Notes under the pieces: generated by a model | What the model saw: only the letters and a program-made list of their open reading frames with translations | Databases searched by the model: none | Told to the model about the DNA's origin: nothing | Part shown: piece after piece, positions 39,905 through 48,686 of the stretch | Numbering within the stretch: the first letter of the stretch is position 1 | Layout: each line of letters starts with the position of its first letter | Translations under genes and position numbers: made by a program | Assembly: GCF_000020785.1 (NCBI RefSeq) | Contig: NC_011126.1 | Coordinates: forward strand, 1,054,001-1,118,000 | Source of the DNA: Hydrogenobaculum sp. Y04AAS1 | Lineage (GTDB): Bacteria > Aquificota > Aquificia > Aquificales > Aquificaceae | Length of the DNA stretch: 64,000 nt | Direction of reading: 5' to 3'

Positions 39905-41452
39905 ATGGATGATAAAAGAGTATATATATTTGATACGACGTTAAGAGACGGTGAGCAAGCCCCTGGTTTTTCAATGACCATAGACGAAAAGCTCCAAATG
40001 GCTCATCAGCTGGCAAGACTTGGGGTTGATATCATAGAAGCTGGTTTTGCCATAGCTTCTAAAGGAGATTTCGAAGCTATAAAACTAATCTCTGAGGAAG
40101 TAAAAGGACCTACCATATGCTCTTTGGCAAGGGCAAACGAAGCTGATATAGAAAGAGCTGCCGAGGCTTTAAAATCAGCCGAAAGAAAACGCATACACAC
40201 TTTTATAGCCACATCCGATATACACATGCAGTACAAACTCAAAAAAACCAAAGAAGAAGTGTTAGAACTTGCTAAAAAAGCGGTAAGGTTTGCAAGAAAC
40301 TTTACAGACGATGTAGAGTTTTCCTGTGAAGATGCCACCAGAAGCTCAAAAGACTTTCTTTACAAAATCATAGAAGAGGCTATAAAAGAAGGTGCCACCA
40401 CTATAAATATTCCAGACACCGTTGGATACGCTACGCCTTTGGAGTTTTATGAGCTTATAAAAAGCATAAAAGAAAATGTTCCAAATATAGACAAAGCCAT
40501 TATAAGTGTGCATTGCCACAACGATCTTGGCATGGCTACAGCAAACTCACTTATGGCTTTAAAAGCTGGGGCAAGACAGATAGAATGCACTATAAACGCC
40601 ATAGGAGAAAGGGCTGGAAACGCAGGACTTGAAGAAGTGGCGATGGCTTTGGTAGTAAGAAAAGAATACTTTGATAATCTTTATACCAATATCAACACAA
40701 AAGAGATATACAAAACCAGTAGGCTTTTATGTAGAATCACCAGCAGCTTCGTACAACCAAATAAAGCTGTGGTAGGAGACAACGCCTTTGCCCATGAGTC
40801 TGGCATTCATCAGCACGGTGTGTTGTCAAATCCTATGACCTACGAGATCATGAAACCAGAAGATGTAGGATTTCCATCAAACAGAGTTGTACTTGGTAAG
40901 CACTCCGGAAGACACGCTTTAAAATCTCGTTTGCAAGAGCTTGGCATAGAACTCCCAGAAGAAGAGTTTGAAAAGCTTTTTGAGGAGTTTAAAGCTCTTT
41001 CTGATAAGAAAAAATACATATACGACGAAGACATAGAAGCCCTCATTTACAAAGATGTATTAAAACAAGACAACAAGTCTTTAAAACTAATAAGCTTTCA
41101 AGTCCAAACTGGAGACAATTTACTTCCCACTGCCACAGTTAGTTTAGAGATAAACGGCGAAAAGAAAATTTTTACAGCCACCGGCGATGGTCCTGTAGAT
41201 GCTGTTATAAAAGCTATAGAAAAAGCTCTACCTCAAGAACCTAAATTCTTGGATTACTCCATAAAAGCCCTTACACCAAACACCGATGCCCAGGCAGAAG
41301 CAAGGGTTTTGATAGAGCTAAACGATATAAAATCCTCTGGCAGTTCCACAGATACAGATATAGTAAAAGCCAGTGCAAATGCCTTCTTGGATGCTGTAAA
41401 CAAAGCGCTTTTCAAAAAACAAGTAAAAGAAAAAGCTATAGAAGGAGTTTAA
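39905..41452 (+). CDS. leuA: 2-isopropylmalate synthase
   Basis: First committed step of leucine synthesis: acetyl-CoA plus 2-ketoisovalerate. A 515-residue enzyme with the HMGL-like barrel (FDTTLRDGEQAPGFSMT, residues 9-25), metal-binding HCHNDLG (HxH), the NAIGERAGNAGLEE block and a C-terminal LeuA allosteric domain (about 390-510) that senses leucine. It is monocistronic here and converges on aroE with a 4-nt overlap. The related cimA is at 59.5 kb. Confidence 0.95.
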   Translation: MDDKRVYIFDTTLRDGEQAPGFSMTIDEKLQMAHQLARLGVDIIEAGFAIASKGDFEAIKLISEEVKGPTICSLARANEADIERAAEALKSAERKRIHTFIATSDIHMQYKLKKTKEEVLELAKKAVRFARNFTDDVEFSCEDATRSSKDFLYKIIEEAIKEGATTINIPDTVGYATPLEFYELIKSIKENVPNIDKAIISVHCHNDLGMATANSLMALKAGARQIECTINAIGERAGNAGLEEVAMALVVRKEYFDNLYTNINTKEIYKTSRLLCRITSSFVQPNKAVVGDNAFAHESGIHQHGVLSNPMTYEIMKPEDVGFPSNRVVLGKHSGRHALKSRLQELGIELPEEEFEKLFEEFKALSDKKKYIYDEDIEALIYKDVLKQDNKSLKLISFQVQTGDNLLPTATVSLEINGEKKIFTATGDGPVDAVIKAIEKALPQEPKFLDYSIKALTPNTDAQAEARVLIELNDIKSSGSSTDTDIVKASANAFLDAVNKALFKKQVKEKAIEGV

Positions 41453-42270
41453 GTTTTATATGATTTTAAAAGCTCAAAAATCTGAGGCGCTATATCAAAA
41501 GCATCAACACCTGTCCATATTCTAAAGCTCTCTAAGCCCTGATAAACGAGCATGGGAAGGCCGTTTACAGCAACGGCTCCTTTCTCTTTTGCTTTTTTTA
41601 TAAGAGCTGTATCTTTGTATATCACATCAAAAACTATATGATGAGCTGATATCTTATCGTAATCAAAAAGAGCTTTATCATCATCTTTTAATCCCACAGA
41701 TGTGGTATTTACTATGATATCTACGTATTGAAGTATATCTTCTATGTGTCCTACCACTTCTAAATCAAAAATCTCTTTTAGTTTTAGGGCTTTTTCTATG
41801 GTTCTATTGTGAAGGTAAACTTTTACACCAGAGCTTGTAAGAGCGTATATTATAGCTTTTGAAGTCCCACCAGCTCCAAGCACAAGAGCTTTTTTGCCAT
41901 TTAAAGAAGTTTTTTCTTCCAAAGCCCTTTTAAAACCTATATAATCTGTGTTGTAGGCTTTTATAATGTTTTCTTCAAAAAAAAGTGTATTGCAAGAACC
42001 TATTTTCTTTACATCATCAGAGATCACATCTACAAATTCCAACACGTTTTCTTTATGGGGTATTGTAATATTTAGGCCTTTTATAGACATTGCTTTTGCG
42101 CCTTTTATAGCAATTTCCAAGTCTTCTGGTTTAACTTCAAAAGGCATATATATAGCGTTTATATTCTTTTTACTAAAAGCAAAAGACTGAAAAACAGGGG
42201 ATAAACTATGTTTAACTGGATACCCAAAGATACCATAGCAAAGGGTTTTACCGTTTGGTAAGCTCATCAT
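41449..42270 (-). CDS. aroE: Shikimate dehydrogenase (NADP+)
   Basis: Reduces 3-dehydroshikimate in the chorismate pathway. The 273-residue protein has the substrate motif GYPVKHSLSP near residue 16, NITIPHKE with the catalytic Lys, the NADP loop LVLGAGGTSKAI and NTTSVGL near residue 190. It is the last gene of a seven-gene minus-strand operon, overlapping mraY by 4 nt. Confidence 0.96.
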   Translation of the reverse strand: MMSLPNGKTLCYGIFGYPVKHSLSPVFQSFAFSKKNINAIYMPFEVKPEDLEIAIKGAKAMSIKGLNITIPHKENVLEFVDVISDDVKKIGSCNTLFFEENIIKAYNTDYIGFKRALEEKTSLNGKKALVLGAGGTSKAIIYALTSSGVKVYLHNRTIEKALKLKEIFDLEVVGHIEDILQYVDIIVNTTSVGLKDDDKALFDYDKISAHHIVFDVIYKDTALIKKAKEKGAVAVNGLPMLVYQGLESFRIWTGVDAFDIAPQIFELLKSYKT

Positions 42271-43346
42271 CTTAATTTTAACGTAGCTATGGTAAAAATT
42301 GCAAGAAGTATAGATATTATCCAGATTCTTACAACAATCTTTGGTTCTGGAGTGCCGTTTAATTCAAAATGATGATGAATGGGTGCCATTTTAAAAACCC
42401 GTTTTCCTTTTGTAATCTTAAAAACGCTTACTTGAATTATTACACTAAGGGCTTCCACCACAAACACCCCACCAGCTATTATAAGGGTTAGTTCTTGCTT
42501 TGACATGATAGCAAGCATACCAAGGGCTGCTCCAAGCCCAAGAGATCCCACATCCCCCATAAACATTTGAGCGGGAAAAGAGTTAAACCACAAAAACCCA
42601 AGACCAGCCCCTACTACAGCCATGCCAAATATAGCAAGTTCTCCGGCGTTTTCAACATAATGAATCTCCAAATACCTTGCTAATATGCTATTACCAGCCA
42701 CGTAAGAGATGATCCCAAGAGCAAAAGCAGTAGTCATAGCTGGGACTATAGCAAGTCCATCAAGTCCGTCTGTAAGGTTTACAGCATTTGAAGTGGCTAT
42801 TAGTATAAGCATTACAAAAACTATATAAAAATATCCCAAATCTAATTTTAGGCTTTTAAAAAAAGGGAAATATATATGAGTATCTATGTGCATAACAAAG
42901 TAAAGAAGCGACGCACTTACAAAGCTCACTATTATCTGACCGAGCATCTTAGACCTTGCGGATATACCTTTTTTATTTTTTAACTTTACAAAATCATCTA
43001 TAAAACCAACAATGGCAAAACCAAAAACCGTAAAAGCCATTATCCATGTTTGGGCTATATCAAGCCTCATGAGCAAAATTGAGGATAATTCAAGGCTAAG
43101 TATTATTATAAGCCCGCCCATTGAAGGCACAAACTTTTTCTTAGAATGAGTCTCTGGGGTATCTTCCCTTACATAGCCCCCGTATAATCTATTTAGGGCT
43201 GTTACTTTTCTCATAAAAATAGGAGATAAAACAAGCGTAATAAGAAAACTTACGATAACAGCTATCAAAGCCCTAAAGGTGATATATCTTAATACGTTGA
43301 ATAAAAATATATGACTTTTAAGGACTAACCCAAGCCAATATAACAT
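42267..43346 (-). CDS. mraY: Phospho-N-acetylmuramoyl-pentapeptide transferase
   Basis: Makes lipid I by moving phospho-MurNAc-pentapeptide to undecaprenyl phosphate at the inner membrane. The 359-residue protein has ten hydrophobic segments and the signature blocks FVPSMGGLIII, FIDDFVKLKNKKG (DD motif), ATSNAVNLTDGLDGLA, MFMGDVGSLGLGA and PIHHHFELNG. It is adjacent to an RNA methyltransferase gene and not within a large mur cluster. Confidence 0.97.
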   Translation of the reverse strand: MLYWLGLVLKSHIFLFNVLRYITFRALIAVIVSFLITLVLSPIFMRKVTALNRLYGGYVREDTPETHSKKKFVPSMGGLIIILSLELSSILLMRLDIAQTWIMAFTVFGFAIVGFIDDFVKLKNKKGISARSKMLGQIIVSFVSASLLYFVMHIDTHIYFPFFKSLKLDLGYFYIVFVMLILIATSNAVNLTDGLDGLAIVPAMTTAFALGIISYVAGNSILARYLEIHYVENAGELAIFGMAVVGAGLGFLWFNSFPAQMFMGDVGSLGLGAALGMLAIMSKQELTLIIAGGVFVVEALSVIIQVSVFKITKGKRVFKMAPIHHHFELNGTPEPKIVVRIWIISILLAIFTIATLKLR

Positions 43347-43910
43347 TTAGCACCTGTTTCTACTAAGAAGCCTATCTAAGATTATGGCGGCGGCGTTTCT
43401 AACCGAAAGATGATTCCAATCGGAAACCCCGTAGATGGGTTCTAATATAAGATCAAAGGTTTCCATCAAAGATTTTGGTATACCATATCCTGTACCAAAT
43501 ATTATAAGATAATCATTATCATTAGATTTTATAGCCTTAGAAAGCTCTTTGTAAGATATCGTATTTGGATAAGTCCTCGCGTCGGTACCCACCGTTATGG
43601 GTTTTTTGCCTTTTTTAGAGATAATATCTTCTATAATCTCTTCATAGTTATAAACAAGTTTTACCAAAGATACGCTTTCATACCTTGTAAATTGTTTATC
43701 TTTGTTTTCTTGGGAAGTCCAATACTCTATCTGTCTTTGGATAATCTCCCTTTGAGCATCCACCGGATGAGCTATATAGTAAGTCTCTACACCGTAGGTT
43801 TTTGCAGGTCTTGCTATATCATGAAGATCAAGGGTAGTAAAAGATGTGATAATTCTATTGCCGTATCTATCTGTAGCGGGCCAATGCAAAACTCCTATAA
43901 AAACGCTCAT
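43347..43910 (-). CDS. SPOUT-like RNA methyltransferase (Methyltrn_RNA_4-type)
   Basis: A 187-residue protein. The N-terminal block FIGVLHWPATDRYGN, then TTLDLHDIARPAKTYGVETYYIAHPVDAQ, and the later FGTGYGIPKSLMETFD and LSVRNAAAIILDRLL match the SAM-dependent RNA methyltransferase family often found beside trmD. The YGIPK and LSVRNAA loops are SPOUT-knot-like. The RNA target is unknown. It overlaps plsY by 4 nt. Confidence 0.78.
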   Translation of the reverse strand: MSVFIGVLHWPATDRYGNRIITSFTTLDLHDIARPAKTYGVETYYIAHPVDAQREIIQRQIEYWTSQENKDKQFTRYESVSLVKLVYNYEEIIEDIISKKGKKPITVGTDARTYPNTISYKELSKAIKSNDNDYLIIFGTGYGIPKSLMETFDLILEPIYGVSDWNHLSVRNAAAIILDRLLSRNRC

Positions 43911-44497
43911 TTAAACTTGTGTTCCTCTTTTCTTAAAAGCCTAAAAACGTTGTCTTTGTGCTTATAAAGTATAAGAAAAGCTATCATTGTAGCCCCAAGT
44001 TTTTGAGATGTGCTAAAATCTCCTTCCAAAAACAAAAAATACCCTACTAACACAGATGTTATAGAAGCTAAAGATACATATCTAAAAAGGTAAAACACAA
44101 AAGCCCAAACCAAAAACATCTTTAAAGCAAGTAAAGGCGATATCCCAAACACCACTCCAAAAGCTGTAGCTACCCCTTTTCCACCTTTAAAATCAGATCT
44201 ATAAGAGTATATATGACCAATCACCGGTGATACCATCACAATCCCAAACCAAAGAGAGCTTGGGTCTATATAAAATCTATCTAAAATAGCTATCAAAAAT
44301 CCTTTAAAAGCATCCAGCAAAAACACCAAAGCACCGTATTTTTTACCAAGGGTTCTGGTGACGTTTGTGGCCCCTGCACTTTTACTACCAACAGATGTGA
44401 TATCTATACCTTTGTAAGAGGCTACTATCTTAGCAAACAATATAGAACCAAGAAGATAACCAAAAACGCTTAAAAGAAAACCTATTATAAACCCCAT
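43907..44497 (-). CDS. plsY: Acyl-phosphate:glycerol-3-phosphate acyltransferase PlsY
   Basis: First acylation of glycerol 3-phosphate in phospholipid synthesis, using acyl phosphate. The 196-residue membrane protein has five to seven helices and the three PlsY motifs: GSKSAGATNVTRTLGKK, FKGGKGVATAFG and the C-terminal KHKDNVFRLLRKEE (consensus RHxxNIxRLxxGxE). Its substrate comes from GpsA. It overlaps the RNA methyltransferase by 4 nt and starts 1 nt after the phospholipase-D-like gene. Confidence 0.95.
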   Translation of the reverse strand: MGFIIGFLLSVFGYLLGSILFAKIVASYKGIDITSVGSKSAGATNVTRTLGKKYGALVFLLDAFKGFLIAILDRFYIDPSSLWFGIVMVSPVIGHIYSYRSDFKGGKGVATAFGVVFGISPLLALKMFLVWAFVFYLFRYVSLASITSVLVGYFLFLEGDFSTSQKLGATMIAFLILYKHKDNVFRLLRKEEHKFK

Positions 44498-44498
44498 A

Positions 44499-45089
44499 TC
44501 AATAACCGCTCTCTTCCTTAGGCTTAAAATCGTTTCCTATAGAAAACATCCAATTAAAATATTTTTCATAAATATCTGCTAGTTTTTGGCTTTTAATAAT
44601 AAGAAGGTTTTCATAGTTTAGTTTTTCAGCAGATGCAGTCCAGTTGTAAGAACCAGTGATTATCTCTTTACCATCTATAACAGCAAATTTGTTGTGCATA
44701 AGACCTTTTACAAACCTTGTTTCCTCAACGGGTAGGGTCTTTATAGGAATACCGGCTCTGTAGAAAAATCTTGATCTTGAAAACCTTGTATTGGCTTCTC
44801 TTACATCCATTACAAGTCTAACTTTTACACCTCTTTTGTAAGCATCTATAACCGCCTGGCCAATGGGTCTTGATGTAAAAGCATACATTGCTATATCTAT
44901 AAAAGAATGTGCATGATTGATCTCTCTTATAATAGCATCCGATGCTCCGCCGTTGGGTGAAAAGTACACGGAAACTTGGGTGTTGTTTATATTTATAGTT
45001 TTAGCACCAGAGGGTTTAGAAGAGCAAGAAAATATAAATATGCTAAAAATGGCAATTAGTATAGGTGTAAGATAAATTTTTAATCTCAT
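44499..45089 (-). CDS. Phospholipase D-like nuclease, lipoprotein
   Basis: A 196-residue protein with a lipoprotein signal (FIFSCSS, Cys about residue 22) and a single PLD domain: FIDIAMYAFTSRPIGQ, then the HKD motif LMHNKFAVIDGKEIITGSYNWT. Single-HKD proteins of this size, such as Nuc, dimerise and cut DNA in the envelope; some family members are mitochondrial-like phospholipases. It overlaps purD by 4 nt. Confidence 0.88.
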   Translation of the reverse strand: MRLKIYLTPILIAIFSIFIFSCSSKPSGAKTININNTQVSVYFSPNGGASDAIIREINHAHSFIDIAMYAFTSRPIGQAVIDAYKRGVKVRLVMDVREANTRFSRSRFFYRAGIPIKTLPVEETRFVKGLMHNKFAVIDGKEIITGSYNWTASAEKLNYENLLIIKSQKLADIYEKYFNWMFSIGNDFKPKEESGY

Positions 45090-46339
45090 AGGTATTTAAA
45101 GGCTTTCTTAGCTATGTCTTTTCTATAAACAGCATCTTTAAAATCTATAAGGGATATTGCATCGTATATATCATCGATAGCTTTTTGTAGATCTTTTGAT
45201 TTGGCACAAACGGTCAAAGCCCTCCCGCCTGAAGAGTAGATCTCGCCATTTATTAGCTTTGTGTTGGCTTGAAACACTAAAACACCTTTTTGCTGGGCTT
45301 TTTCCAAATTTCTTATAGGTGTTGGCTCGCAGTTTGAATAAGGGTAGTTTTTACAAGCCATAACAACTCCCACTGCAAACTCATCGGATATAGCATCTTC
45401 CAATGTTTGTGGGTTATTCACTATATCTAAAAGGTCCCTTTTAAGCCTCATCATAAGCACTTGAGCTTCTGGGTCTCCAAGCCTCACGTTAAATTCTAAA
45501 ACGTAAGGTTCACCTTCAGATATCATAAGCCCTATATACAAAAACCCCGTATAGTTTAAACCTTCTTGTTCTAAGCCATACATTACAGGCTTCACAATCT
45601 TTTCTATTATCTTCTTATCTAGTTCTTTATCAATAATAGGAGCCGGTGAATAAGCGCCCATGCCACCGGTGTTGGGTCCCTCGTCGTTGTCTTTTAACCT
45701 TTTATGATCTTGAGATGTGGGTAGAACCCCAAACTTACCATCTTTTATAGCTATTATGTAAGAAGCTTCCTCTCCTCGTAGAAATTCTTCTATCACTACT
45801 TTTTTACCAGATTCACCAAGTTTATTCTTTATCATAAAATCTTCTAAAACTTGAGAAGCCTCTTGTCTTGAAGACACTATGACTACCCCTTTACCAGAAG
45901 CAAGACCATCGGCTTTTATAACAGCAGGATAACCTATGTCTTCTATAAAGTTTAGCGCTTTTTTAGGATCTGTAAAACTACCATAGTTAGCGGTAGGTAT
46001 TTCATATTTTGACATGAAGCTTTTGGCAAAATCTTTGGAGCTTTCAAGGTTTGATGCTTTTTGAGACGGTCCAAACACCAAAGCTTTATCTTTTAGTAAA
46101 TCTTTTATGCCTTTTACCAGATATATCTCTTGGCCAGGTATTACTACGTTGATGTTATTTTTTATTATAAAATCTGCTATATCTTCTATCTGATTGGCAT
46201 TTAGATCCACATTGGTGGCTATTTGGGTGGTACCGGCATTTCCTGGGAAAACAAATATTTCTTTTATGCGTGGGTCTTGTTTTAATTTCCAAACTATAGC
46301 GTGCTCTCTAGCCCCAGAACCAAGTACTGCTACTTTCAT
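45086..46339 (-). CDS. purD: Phosphoribosylamine-glycine ligase
   Basis: ATP-grasp enzyme of purine synthesis that joins phosphoribosylamine and glycine. At 417 residues the length is standard. Signatures are VLGSGAREHAIVWKL (N-terminus), VIPGQEIYLVKGI, the ATP-grasp lysine in VIKADGLASGKGVVI and the metal-binding VLEFNVRLGDPEAQVLM. The family's usual VxGPE in the second position reads IPGQE here. It overlaps the small gene upstream by 4 nt. Confidence 0.96.
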   Translation of the reverse strand: MKVAVLGSGAREHAIVWKLKQDPRIKEIFVFPGNAGTTQIATNVDLNANQIEDIADFIIKNNINVVIPGQEIYLVKGIKDLLKDKALVFGPSQKASNLESSKDFAKSFMSKYEIPTANYGSFTDPKKALNFIEDIGYPAVIKADGLASGKGVVIVSSRQEASQVLEDFMIKNKLGESGKKVVIEEFLRGEEASYIIAIKDGKFGVLPTSQDHKRLKDNDEGPNTGGMGAYSPAPIIDKELDKKIIEKIVKPVMYGLEQEGLNYTGFLYIGLMISEGEPYVLEFNVRLGDPEAQVLMMRLKRDLLDIVNNPQTLEDAISDEFAVGVVMACKNYPYSNCEPTPIRNLEKAQQKGVLVFQANTKLINGEIYSSGGRALTVCAKSKDLQKAIDDIYDAISLIDFKDAVYRKDIAKKAFKYL

Positions 46340-46596
46340 CTTTTTTTATTGTAGTATAAAAGATCACCATCATCATCAAATTTTGCTATACCGTTACTCC
46401 CTTTCACAGTGTAAAGACAGCCTTTTTTGGTATGAGATACTTTTATATCTTTTATATCCCCCACATAAGAGCTAGCATCTGCAGTTATAGAATTAACGTC
46501 GCAGTTTGACATAGGCTCATATTTTCTATGCCATGCCAAAGATAAAGAAATCAGTCCTAAAATTAAAATAATCCCTTGTTTTAAAGCTTTTAACAT
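46336..46596 (-). CDS. Small exported hypothetical protein, 86 residues
   Basis: I do not recognise it. A hydrophobic N-terminus (residues 8-21) suggests a signal peptide; the mature part has two Cys (CDVNS and CLYTVKG) that could pair in the periplasm and a C-terminal motif GIAKFDDDGDLLYYNKKR. It overlaps the purD start by 4 nt and is first in the purD-aroE operon. TAAAAT lies 9 nt before its ATG. Confidence 0.65.
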   Translation of the reverse strand: MLKALKQGIILILGLISLSLAWHRKYEPMSNCDVNSITADASSYVGDIKDIKVSHTKKGCLYTVKGSNGIAKFDDDGDLLYYNKKR

Positions 46597-46657
46597 AACG
46601 ATATTATTTTATCATAAAAGCCTAAAATAAGCTTAAAAATAAAAAGTCTAGCAAATA

Positions 46658-47275
46658 TTACGGGACGTCGTGAATTACTATTGGTTTTCCAGCGTATTTG
46701 TTTAATATATTTATCCCCACCTGTACACCAGAACCAGCCGCACAAGTAAACATAGAACTAAAACCTGCTAAAAGCCCTGCTACATAAAGATTTTCTATAG
46801 CATCGCCGTTTTTATCAAAAGCCTCATAGTTTTTGTTTGTTTTTATCATAACCCTTCCTGGTTTTGGAGAAAGAGGGTTTTCTACAACATCTATTTCTAA
46901 CCCTTCTATATCAAAAGCCTTAAAACCAGTAGCCAAAACCAATACATCTGCCTCAAAAGTATCACCAGAATCAGTTTGCACTGAAAAGATGCCATTTTTT
47001 GAAATCTTTTGAACAGTACCTTCTACTATCTCTACACAAGGATACTCTTTGGCTTGGTCTTTTATCTGTTCTAATAGTTCTTTTCCGATGGTACCTCTTT
47101 TTATACCGGGTACGTTGTTTAGTTTTGCGCTTTTAAGATCAGAATTCCCATTATCTATAACAAGCACTTTTTTGCCTTTGGCAAACTCCATTTCGTGTTC
47201 TACCGCAGAACCTACTGTAATAGCACAAGAAAGCCCAGCAGGTCCACCGCCAACGATTAGAATATCGTATCTCAT
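46658..47275 (-). CDS. Short thioredoxin-reductase-like FAD protein without CxxC
   Basis: A 205-residue flavoprotein. The N-terminal FAD motif is ILIVGGGPAGLSCAITVGSA (residues 5-24), the middle strand ends in DVLVLATGFKAF and the C-terminal FAD segment reads NLYVAGLLAGFSSMFTCAAGSGVQVG. It is about 100 residues shorter than thioredoxin reductase: the NADPH domain and the CxxC disulfide are absent. Similar proteins are single-domain oxidoreductases of unknown substrate. The ATG at 47275 is chosen because the FAD motif starts right there and a TAAAAT lies 7 nt upstream. Confidence 0.8.
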   Translation of the reverse strand: MRYDILIVGGGPAGLSCAITVGSAVEHEMEFAKGKKVLVIDNGNSDLKSAKLNNVPGIKRGTIGKELLEQIKDQAKEYPCVEIVEGTVQKISKNGIFSVQTDSGDTFEADVLVLATGFKAFDIEGLEIDVVENPLSPKPGRVMIKTNKNYEAFDKNGDAIENLYVAGLLAGFSSMFTCAAGSGVQVGINILNKYAGKPIVIHDVP

Positions 47276-47282
47276 GAAAAAG

Positions 47283-47288
47283 ATTTTA
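47283..47288 (-). promoter_or_regulatory. -10 box of the FAD protein gene (leaderless type)
   Basis: TAAAAT on the minus strand ending 7 nt before the ATG at 47275. Confidence 0.35.
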
Positions 47289-47334
47289 ACCCACCAGAGC
47301 AAGATCTTTCAATGGTTTTTATCACAAGCAGGTC

Positions 47335-48000
47335 TCACAAGAAACTAAGAAACTCAATCATTTCTTGTTCTATGTTATACATATTGTCTATCATAAATTT
47401 TTGGATTTTATTTTTATAAAAACTATCCGCTAAAAACTCAACACCAGCAAAAAACTGCTCAAGGTTTGTTTTACTTATCCAAGCAAAACGTATTTTCATT
47501 CTAATTATAGTATTTAAAAGAGTAAATTGTATATCTGCATATTTATTGGAAAATGCGTCTAAAGGTTTATTTGTGTTTATTATAATACCGGCTCCAGCCT
47601 CAGATATATCTATTATTCTTGCCTGGAAGAACAAGTTGCTAATTATCACGGTGGCATCTATTGGGTCCTCGAGATTTATCCTTAAGAATCTTCTTTTTTC
47701 TCTATCTACAGCTACTATGTTGATATAATTAAGATTAGCTATAGATTTTTCTTTAGACACCACATTACAAAGAAGAGGCCTCAAAAGTATGCCAGTCCTA
47801 ACCAACACATTTTTGCCAGGAGATATAGAATAAAGCGTTTCTTGATGCTCAAAAGCTAAAGATATAGATTCGTTTGATACATTTACTATAGTTGCTATAC
47901 TACCGTTTAATACCGATTCTTCTTGCCATGTTACAAACACATTTTTGTTTCTAGCTTTTAAAAACATTAAAATTTTGAAAATATAATCTTTTTCAAGCAT
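47335..48000 (-). CDS. PilZ-domain protein, paralogue A
   Basis: A 221-residue protein with a PilZ-type c-di-GMP-binding site: RRFLRINLE (about residues 99-107; RxxxR pattern EKRRFLR) and DISEAGAGI (about 131-139). The N-terminal 90 residues resemble the YcgR-N-type barrel that often precedes PilZ. It lies 17 nt from a close tandem paralogue and starts with the same MLEKDY; a GGAGGT lies a few nt upstream. No flagellar or pilus gene is adjacent, so the target is unknown. Confidence 0.82.
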   Translation of the reverse strand: MLEKDYIFKILMFLKARNKNVFVTWQEESVLNGSIATIVNVSNESISLAFEHQETLYSISPGKNVLVRTGILLRPLLCNVVSKEKSIANLNYINIVAVDREKRRFLRINLEDPIDATVIISNLFFQARIIDISEAGAGIIINTNKPLDAFSNKYADIQFTLLNTIIRMKIRFAWISKTNLEQFFAGVEFLADSFYKNKIQKFMIDNMYNIEQEMIEFLSFL

Positions 48001-48017
48001 TTATACCTCCAAAAATT

Positions 48018-48686
48018 TTACAAAAATTTGAGTAAATCGAATATCTGGTCTTCTGTACTGTATATGTGTTCTGTGATAAACCTCTTTACCTTGTCCTTTT
48101 GAGCATCATCCAAATGAAACTCAACGCCTGCAAAAAACTGCCCAGAGCTTGTCTTGCTAATCCAAACAAAACGCACTCTACTTTTTATGATAGTGTCAAA
48201 TATACTAAACTGCAATTCGGCATTTTTGCTATAAAGTGTATCCAAAGGCACATTGGCGTTTATTGTAATACCAGCAGCACCGCCTTCTGATATATCCATT
48301 ATCCATGTTGGAAAGAACTTATCACCAACAAACAAAATGCCCTCAATGGGTTCTTCAAGATAAACTCTTAAAAATCTTCTTCTTTCTTTTTCTGCAGGTG
48401 CTATACCCATGTACTTAAGTAAAACTCCGTCTTTTTCTTTAGATTTAAAACTAAAGAGTATGGGCCTCAAAAGCATGCTTGTTCTTAGGAATATGTATTT
48501 GCCAGAAGATAGTGTTGACATAGCATCTTGATGTTCAAGAGAAAATAGAGCGCTATCATCAAGTATATCCACTACCTTGGCTAAATCCCCATTTAAGCCA
48601 GTGTCCTCTTGCCAAACTAAAAATACATGTTTGTTTTTGGCTTTTAAAAAAGATAGTATCTTTATTGCATAATCTTTTTCAAGCAT
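48018..48686 (-). CDS. PilZ-domain protein, paralogue B
   Basis: A 222-residue tandem duplicate of the downstream gene, alike over the whole length (MLEKDYAIKILSFLKAKNKHV versus MLEKDYIFKILMFLKARNKNV). The c-di-GMP site reads ERRRFLRVYLE and MDISEGGAAGI; there is one extra residue in the second loop compared with paralogue A. Its ATG is 1 nt after the uvrA stop. The divergence between the two suggests an old duplication with separate roles. Confidence 0.82.
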   Translation of the reverse strand: MLEKDYAIKILSFLKAKNKHVFLVWQEDTGLNGDLAKVVDILDDSALFSLEHQDAMSTLSSGKYIFLRTSMLLRPILFSFKSKEKDGVLLKYMGIAPAEKERRRFLRVYLEEPIEGILFVGDKFFPTWIMDISEGGAAGITINANVPLDTLYSKNAELQFSIFDTIIKSRVRFVWISKTSSGQFFAGVEFHLDDAQKDKVKRFITEHIYSTEDQIFDLLKFL

